From Krasilnikovozyma curviuscula (Eukaryota > Basidiomycota > Tremellomycetes > Cystofilobasidiales > Mrakiaceae): a stretch of DNA of 27,063 nt. Made by a program: the position numbers and the translations under genes. How positions within the stretch are numbered: position 1 is the first letter of the stretch; every line of letters begins with the position of its first letter. Shown here piece after piece: positions 20,900-27,063 of the stretch. Below the pieces are notes generated by a model, which saw only the letters and a list, made by a program, of their open reading frames with translations, was not told the DNA's origin and searched no databases. Location of the stretch: positions 1-27,063 of the forward strand of contig MVAQ01000263.1 in the NCBI GenBank assembly GCA_014825775.1, written 5' to 3'.

Positions 20900-22205
20900 A
20901 TGTCTTCATTAACCAAAGCAAAGAAATTGCCCTCGTCAGCTCTAGCCACCTATTCAAAGACATCTGCGTCCAATTCTTCATCCCAGCCAAAACTTTCTGA
21001 AGAAGAAAAAAATAAAAAACTGCTAAGCAATGAAACCATCAGCGACTCAGACGATGAAGATCAGGAAATGCCTCTAGCTTCAGCTTCAAAATCTCAATCT
21101 GATCTGACAGAAGATATCGATGACAATGATGATGATGATGTGGACGAAGAAGAGGAGCAGGAAGAGGAAAGTGATGTGGATGAGGAAATGACTCCTGAGC
21201 AGGAGCAGGAGGTTGAGGTGGAAGACCTTCAAAATGTGAAATAGTATGGTCACGCATCTGCCTTTCCTCTTGGTTCATCCACTAAATTAAATCTTCTGGT
21301 TCATTGTAGTACCCTGAAGCCAAAAGCTGGTTTCCGAGAACTCCCTATCACAGAATCCTCGACATCGAAAGATTTTACTTACGAAACATTTGAAGCTAAT
21401 CCTGATCTAGAGCTTTGGTTAATAAGGATACCGTCGACGGTACGTGTGTTTCAAAGGTTCAAACTGCTTGTTTTGCAACTGAACACCTGTAATTCCTCGC
21501 TTCAGATCAAGCCCAAACACCTGTCTGGCCTTGCCCTCTCCATTGACGGTTCGGGTGCACTCGCAGTTTCATCGAAGAAGGAGGGATCAGAAACTACGTA
21601 TCAAGTTGAAGTCAGCTCGAAGTCGGAGGGGCAGGAAGGAGTCGCTGCTGTGGGTGGTGAAGAAATGGCTGGTTTACGCTGTTTGTTACCGAGTCGGAAG
21701 AGAGGGAAATATCTTCAAGGTTTGTTGGTGCCTCGACAAGTTGCCAAAGTTGCCGTTTAACATATTCTTCCCTTCAGCTCCAAAATCGATCAATAAAACG
21801 TTGGTTCTCTTACCACCACTTCCAGAGGCTTCAACGACACCTCAATTCCACGTTCCCGCGCCCAAGAAATCATCCACCCTTTCTCTCAAACCACCAAAGA
21901 CAAGACATCTCCAACCTAAAGGTGTTTTGAAGTTCAGAAATGGCCCTTGGGGCTGTGAGGGTTTAGGTCCTGTGGAGAATGATGAAGATGGCGCTTTGTC
22001 CGCTGTTGTCAGGGAAAATATTGCTCAGAAAGAGCCGTCTGGACTCGCTGCTGCAGCAAAGGATTTGTTGGATCCTCTAGTCACCGCCAAGAAGAAGGAG
22101 AAGAAGAGAAAAGTAGAGGCCTCTGAAGGCTTTGCGAATGGAGAAGGCGAGACCGGTGGTGAAAAGAAAAAAGTGAAGAAGAGCAAGAAGACGGAAAAGT
22201 CGTGA
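20900..22205 (+). CDS. RPA34: Probable RNA polymerase I subunit RPA34 (A34.5/PAF49-like)
   Basis: A34.5 pairs with A49 as a TFIIF-like module on RNA polymerase I in the nucleolus. Exons 20900-21243, 21310-21439, 21506-21719 and 21778-22205 give 371 residues in frame. The first ~115 residues are disordered and strongly acidic (Asp/Glu runs). The conserved core (about 145-265) holds ELWLIRIPST, IKPKHLSGLALS and MAGLRCLLPSRKRGKYLQ, which match the dimerisation domain pattern of this family (an ELWL-hydrophobic-P start followed by a beta-rich segment). The C-terminal tail is Lys-rich (KKKEKKRK and GEKKKVKKSKK), as in yeast and human homologues. The assignment rests on architecture and motif resemblance, because sequence conservation in this family is low. 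A probable 3'-leader intron begins two bases after the stop. Confidence 0.82.
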
Positions 22206-22207
22206 AA

Positions 22208-22263
22208 GTGAGTAGTCTTCTTTTAGTCCGAGTTTTCATGTCAAATAAGTTTACTGATTGCAG
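22208..22263 (+). other. Possible 3'-UTR intron of the RPA34 gene
   Basis: A consensus GTGAGT donor lies two bases after the TGA stop and a TGATTGCAG acceptor follows 56 bp from it, with an ACTGAT branch-like site. An exon junction this close to the stop would be under the usual 50-55 nt threshold and should not trigger nonsense-mediated decay. Confidence 0.5.
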
Positions 22264-23071
22264 AAGACACACGTTTTGGTAGGCCAAGGTTGTCGCTTTG
22301 GTAGTTTTAATATGAGGTTAGTATCTCACTTTGTGTTTACTTCCTGATTCATTCAACGGTGTGATTGAACTTCTGTTTCATTCTCTCTCTTGGCTATTTT
22401 GTCAGAAGTCAAGTTATATACCCTGATGCATGAAATAATCACCTAAACGTCCTTCAAACCGGTTCCCTGGTTTGATGACATGGCTGTCCGGAAGAAAAAC
22501 AAAATGAGATCATTCCAGGATTTATGGAAAAGACCCCTTACTCTCTTTCTGATCCTATTGATCGTTCAAAAATGAAAAGGTATTGACTATTCCAACAAAA
22601 CAAGGGGGTGTTTGTCGTCCAAATGAAAAGGCGGAGCAGATTGCAGGGTCTTGATCCAACCGACCATACGCACCTCATCCCTCTTCTCAACTGATCGAGT
22701 CAGCCTCGCTCTGTTTTCTTCCATGTAACAGCCATCTAATACAATCCAGACCTAATTCCTATTAGATTCTGTGTCCCTTCCCGTTCCAGTCTTCAAACAG
22801 GTTTGTTCATTTTGCCCTGGCTTCGCACCCCTGACTGAGTATCATTCCTTCTTTCCCCCGCCAGCTCAGCCTAACGACCCTGCCCGCGAATTGTTTTCTG
22901 TATTCATCAGCAAAACAGCACCCCAGCTCCAACTTCTACTATCGACATCCATCCATCCATCCATCCATTTATCTCATCCAAGGCCTTGTTGTGGAGTGAG
23001 CCGAGCACACACGACACAGACCTGCCTAACGACCGCCTACGACGACGAGGAGGAGCACTAACGACAACAGA
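22264..23071. other. Gene-free interval, promoter and leader of the downstream factor
   Basis: About 0.8 kb between two plus-strand genes. The right part (22690-23071) is C/T-rich as in fungal leaders and includes a short (ATCC)n run at 22946-22965. No coding frame or RNA gene is supported. Confidence 0.55.
22946..22965 (+). repeat. (ATCC)n tetranucleotide repeat in the 5' leader
   Basis: Four to five copies of ATCC lie about 110 bp before the start codon at 23072. Confidence 0.85.
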
Positions 23072-26000
23072 ATGGAGTTTGATGGGCCTGACGAAAATGA
23101 ATTCGAGCTTTTCTTTCGTTCTGAAGAGGACTCGTTTAGAGTCATTGAGCGAGAAAGAGCTGAAAGTCTGCTCTCACTGGTGAGTCTCCTCCGCCTTCGC
23201 CTCGACGCACGAATTTGGTCCCCTTTTTGCTGACGTGTCTCCCGCTGGTATCTGCTTTGTGTGCCTCTCCTCCTGAATCGATTTATCACGATTTATCACA
23301 GAACAAAGAGACGCTCAGCAACATCAGCACTCCTCGTTCGTCAGGTCGATCTCAGACAACGAAGACGTTTACTTGCGAAACCTGCGCTCGCGGTTAATAT
23401 CATATATTGATACTCAGTTCTCGGGATTAATCTCCTGTACTGACTTCTTTGCGTCGCTCTTTCTCTTGTCTTGGTTGTTGTAACAGAGTTTGGATCTTCA
23501 AGTCACCTTACGCGACACCGACACACTCACTCTGGAGTTAAATCACATCTATGCAACTTTCCGGGCTGCAACTACGCAGCAGGTCGCTTGGATAACCTCC
23601 AACAACAGTCAGTATTAATTTTCCTTTTCTTTCTCTTCAGGAGTGACCCTCTCAGTGGTACTTCGCTTGAATTGGTTGGTCAGCGTTCGAGGAGTTCATG
23701 GAGGCATCTCCAGAAAAGGCCTCAAAGCCTCATCACCAGCAAACAACCATTCTCAATCTTCCACGGTATCACGCTCCTCCTCCAGAGCTTCAAGTCATGG
23801 TCCAATCTTCAAACTTCCCTTTCCCTTGATGGGGATGAGCCAGGAGGCACCATCGGTAGTAGAAGGGCAAGAGAGAGGAATCAGTGTTGAAATCGGAAGA
23901 GGGCACTCCCGTGAGTCACCCCTTTCCTACCAAATAGAGGTGCCCATAGGTGCTTCGGGTTTGCTGACAATGGTGTCTTCCTTCTGCCAGGCTCTTACGC
24001 TCCAGCTGCGTGGACGACAATTTGCTCACCGGCACCGTCTGCATACCACAGCTACTGCCTTCTTGACAACGATATTCGGCCGACTGCACATATTGTCCCC
24101 AAAATTTTATCGCCTCACACACCGGTACAAAACCAATCAAGGCCTTCACCACATCCATGTCCAGTTGGTGCGTACACTCAGTACCAGGAACACCATTTCA
24201 ACGCTTTTCCACACCACCAGAATCAAAATTACTTGCACGTTCATGGAAGTATCGGAGATAATACTCTCGGCCCTCTCTCACCAAATCGTCGAACGATCTC
24301 ATCTGCTGTTTCCACCAATATCTTAACCACTCCTCTCGATCCACCCAGCGCGAGGCAAGCCCGTATCTCCGATCCTGTGGTAGCCGATAGATATCTGCCA
24401 GCTGATCTGGCGCCTCAAGATACTCTCGTTGTCACCCATCATGACGGAGATTGGATACCACCGGAATACTCAGCAATGCCAGTTTTTCACCCCCCTCGAC
24501 ATTTACCACACCCAATACAATTCCCTGTAGCTACCTATGTGCAACCCTACTGTGCGTCCACATCCGATCGTGGTTACTCACCGCGACAACGAAGCATTGT
24601 ATGTAACGCTGAAACATCGTTAAAACCGGAAGTTCTAGCTTTGCACTCTGTCTCACCAGATGTAACTTCGAACGTTAAAAGAAACGAGGATCGAGGAAGA
24701 AGATATCAAGGCGAGGTGTCTAAGGTGTTGTTGCTGGAACTTGAGATGAACGAGCACCAATTAACCTCGAGAAGTAACAACGAAGAGCAGAAAAGCTACG
24801 GTGTCTTCGAACACGAGCAATATCTTGGTAGTTTAACGCATGATGTGGATGGTGACGATGAGGAGATCAGAACCCAGCATCACCAAATGGCGATCTCTGC
24901 GGAACGAAGCACATCAACCGTTGCTCGCACCATCCCATCATCTCTTCTCGGATCTAACTCCGCTCGTCAAAGCACATCCTTTTTCATGCCATATCCAACT
25001 CCATCGATTTTTCCAGCCGATGGAATTTCACTTCCAGTTTCACCCTCGGCGCGATTCATTCGCCCAACTCAGTTGCTACAGCCTTTTATTGAACCCGTCC
25101 CGCAAGCCGAACCACTTCAAAAGTCAATTGAGCAACTCAAGAGAGATTCAGATACTCAAACGACTGTCCATGAGTGTTTAGAGAGATTAAGAATATCCAT
25201 TCCCTCACTGTGCAATCACAGTGGGTAAGTCAAATTTTACTTATGAGTTCATATCTCTGCACTCACTGGGATTGTCTATCTGCAGAGACGAATTCCTCCC
25301 AAGAGCCATCATCGACGCCGCCGTGAACTACATTCACGAATTGAAGTCTAACATTAGTGGATCCATGTGTGCTGGTAGTTCAACCTCACCTGTAGTAAGC
25401 TCTTCTGACTTACCTACTCAAACAAGCTGTGTACGTGTCTATATTTCCTGGTTTCTAAAAAAAGATTATGTCGGTGAGTCTTGACGGTCCTTTTGACAGC
25501 ACTCTCCCACGTCGCTCTTGAGCCAGTATCCAGTCGTACAACAAGTAGCGAACACAATCACAAGACCTAAACTCGAAAAAGAAGAAATTAGCATGTCTAT
25601 CGCACTGCTTTGCGATGAGGAGTCAACATTTCAGCAGTGCATTGCGCCGAGCAACAGCTTCAGCAACTCAAAACCCAATTCAAAATCCAATTCAAAACCC
25701 AACTCAAAACCTCGAGGTCGCTCTATCAGCTACCCACACAGATCCACATCTCTCTCTCCTATTTCTACGGGTCAAAGCGGCAATGCCAATCTAAACAGCC
25801 TCACCAGAGCAAAGAAGACCGCGCCGAAGGAAGCTTTGATCAGAGAACGGAACAGAATCAAGCAGGCGAACTACCGCAACAGACAAAGGGAGAGATTGGA
25901 GGAGTTGAGGCGACAAGTGTTGTCCTTGGGAGGTACACCTTCTGGCGGAAGTTTTGGAGAGGATGGAGAAACAGTGGATAAGGGCAGAAAAAGAAAATAA
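23072..26000 (+). CDS. Transcription factor with two C2H2 fingers, HLH-like segment and bZIP-like basic region
   Basis: Likely a sequence-specific DNA-binding regulator; targets unknown. Seven exons (23072-23179, 23302-23392, 23487-23607, 23684-23910, 23991-25224, 25286-25430, 25500-26000) give 808 residues with all phases matching. Finger 1 uses C61, C64, H77 and H81 (CETCAREFGSSSHLTRHRHTH). Finger 2 uses C89, C94, H107 and H112, its first His codon being rebuilt across an intron. A long Ser/Pro/His-rich linker follows. Residues about 573-614 look like a helix-loop-helix: VHECLERLRISIPSL, a loop split by an intron, then RAIIDAAVNYIHELK. Residues about 750-782 (RERNRIKQANYRNRQRERL) resemble a bZIP basic region, but only one or two leucine heptads follow. 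The C-terminus ends in a basic patch. Pathogenic Cryptococcus carries a zinc-finger gene (ZNF1) in its MAT locus; I cannot tell whether this is related. Confidence 0.85.
25665..25712 (+). repeat. Four 12-bp tandem repeats coding an Asn-Ser-Lys-Pro run
   Basis: Four imperfect copies of a 12-bp unit like AATTCAAAACCC lie within the last exon of the transcription factor. Each encodes Asn-Ser-Lys followed by Pro or Ser, just before the basic region. Because the unit is a multiple of three, copy-number change would keep frame. Confidence 0.9.
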
Positions 26001-26421
26001 AGAGTGACGCATATTACGATGTCGGGGAAATGCTGCTAGAACGGTGTGTCTTTTCTTATCGTCCAGTGGAGTCTATCATCATACAAACGCCACGACAATG
26101 AATGCGCTCTGCCTCTGTCGCGAGAGAACTCAAATTCGCGAGGGGGGCAGGGAATGTCACTCTAGGAGGGTTGGTGTCGTTGCAACCCTCTCGCGATGGT
26201 TGGCTTATTTTACTTTGTACTTTTATTATTTTATCTTGAACCAGATCCGAAACTGTGCCAATTCGGGTGTACTCCGTCAAAGCAAGTGTTAAAGGACAAT
26301 ACTTTCCTTTGTACAGAAGTCGCATAGGGGCAGAGGGAAAGTAAATATGCTAATTTCATCACACTATCCGCCTCCTGACCCAACATCTGTTAAAGTTAGA
26401 TTAGACATCAAGGCTATTGTT

Positions 26422-26529
26422 AAGACTGCACCTCGAACTTCTGATAAGTAGTTCGTAGATTAAAATAGAAAGATATTACTAACCTGCACCAGGAACTAAG
26501 TATCAGAAGTAGTTCGAGGTGCAAGTCTT
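26422..26529. repeat. Imperfect inverted repeat (arms 25 and 29 bp, 54-bp spacer)
   Basis: The left arm at 26422-26446 (starts AAGACTGCACCTCGAACTTC) is the reverse complement of the right arm at 26501-26529, apart from a four-base insertion and one extra base in the right arm. The right-arm core AAGTAGTTCG also occurs directly repeated at 26447-26457, next to the left arm. The structure could form a hairpin or mark a small non-autonomous element. Confidence 0.8.
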
Positions 26530-26547
26530 GTGCACAGAAGATACACC

Positions 26548-26651
26548 TATATAGGAGGCGCGCTTTGGCGCTTAACGAGTCGCAGCGCAATATCAACACT
26601 ATATAGGAGGCCCGCTTTGGCGCTTAGCGAGTTGCGTTGCAATACTAAATA
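26548..26651. repeat. 52-bp direct tandem duplication
   Basis: Two adjacent copies begin TATATAGGAGG and continue CGCTTTGGCGCTTA, GCGAGT or ACGAGT, then GCAAT, at 26548-26599 and 26600-26651. They differ at a few positions. Each copy carries short GCGC-rich inverted segments. It lies just after the inverted repeat. Confidence 0.85.
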
Positions 26652-27063
26652 CCAACACTTTGTTCAACACTTATCAGCACCAACTTCCCATCTGTTCTGC
26701 CAAACTACCGTTGAGAGTGTTCTTCGTCGGAGCCCTCTTTTCTCTGGCCAGATGAGATACCTGCTACGCAAGGAATTAAACTTCCAAACTTTCTGAGAAT
26801 AGTGGATAGGAGGAGTTAGTTGTGACATCGAATTTGGGTCACTGCATAAGTAGCATCTCCGCGACTAGGGTAGATAAAAATCAAAAGTCGCCCCATTCGT
26901 CTTGAGTTTTCACCTTCGGGACTCTAACCCGTGTTGAACAGAACAAGATAAATTCAGTAACTACTTTTGTAACTGCACCAGGCTTGAGACTGGGTGACGG
27001 GACCTGGATGAAGAGACCCTTGCTTAGTCGATCCACAATGCTGAATGTAGATCCGATATCAAT

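Larger units (their letters stand above)
26001..27063. other. Gene-free right end of the window
   Basis: About 1 kb with no supported coding frame: open frames are short, lack recognisable motifs and cross repeats. It contains the 3' flank of the transcription factor, an inverted repeat (26422-26529) and a tandem duplication (26548-26651). It may be the edge of a repeat-rich or transposon-derived region beyond the window. Confidence 0.55.

Noticed and set aside
23416..23890. Open frame reading through the intron between the zinc-finger exons
   Set aside because: Splicing 23608-23683 restores the expected second histidine pair of finger 2 (H107 and H112), which the read-through loses.
26530..26796. 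88-codon plus-strand open frame at the right end
   Set aside because: It runs across the 52-bp tandem duplication and has repeat-derived composition with no motif.
26880..27063. Possible tRNA or LTR fragment near the end
   Set aside because: No cloverleaf with anticodon and T-arm could be drawn, and no terminal repeat partner is visible in the window.
1..27063. CRISPR arrays, operons or bacterial signals
   Set aside because: The sequence is spliced eukaryotic DNA. The only regular repeats are microsatellites and the short duplications listed.

Overview
The window is eukaryotic and reads as a basidiomycete fungus, most likely a member of the Tremellales (Cryptococcus/Kwoniella/Tremella-like). 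The reasons are many short GT-AG introns (mostly 50-120 bp), moderate GC content, Ser/Pro-rich proteins, and above all a divergently transcribed pair of homeodomain genes of the basidiomycete HD mating-type locus. The species call is inference. Exon models were built by hand by matching splice phases; every multi-exon model below closes in frame.

Left end (30-5274): the HD mating-type locus. HD2 (minus, 2271-30, canonical homeodomain with WFQNRRNR) and HD1 (plus, 2629-5274, TALE-like homeodomain with a PYP loop and WFTNMRRR) diverge from a promoter of about 357 bp. Both genes look intact. This is the ancestral bipolar/tetrapolar arrangement, unlike pathogenic Cryptococcus, where each mating type keeps only SXI1 or SXI2. 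Such proteins act as HD1-HD2 heterodimers formed after mating between different alleles.

Middle left (5465-11391): three minus-strand genes in tandem. They are a small five-exon gene of unknown function (6407-5465), RPN5 of the 26S proteasome lid (8992-6621, ten exons), and a 12-helix MFS transporter (11391-9247, eight exons). A gene-free stretch of about 1.3 kb (11392-12716) separates it from the plus-strand genes.

Middle right (12717-22205): three plus-strand genes. The first encodes a ~1395-residue single-pass membrane protein with a disordered cytosolic half and a glycosylated outer half (12717-17223). The second is an ARMH3/C10orf76 homologue, an armadillo-like Golgi PI4-kinase partner in animals (18038-20607). 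The third is a probable RNA polymerase I subunit RPA34 (20900-22205).

Right end (23072-27063): an 808-residue transcription factor that appears to combine two C2H2 fingers, a helix-loop-helix segment and a C-terminal bZIP-like basic region in one reading frame. It is followed by about 1 kb without genes that holds an imperfect inverted repeat and a 52-bp tandem duplication.

Only the HD half of a mating-type system is visible; no pheromone receptor or precursor gene was seen. The other genes are housekeeping or unknown and are not obviously part of one pathway. The candidates for something undescribed are the C2H2/HLH/basic-region factor linked to the HD locus, the unknown gene beside HD1, and the membrane protein.
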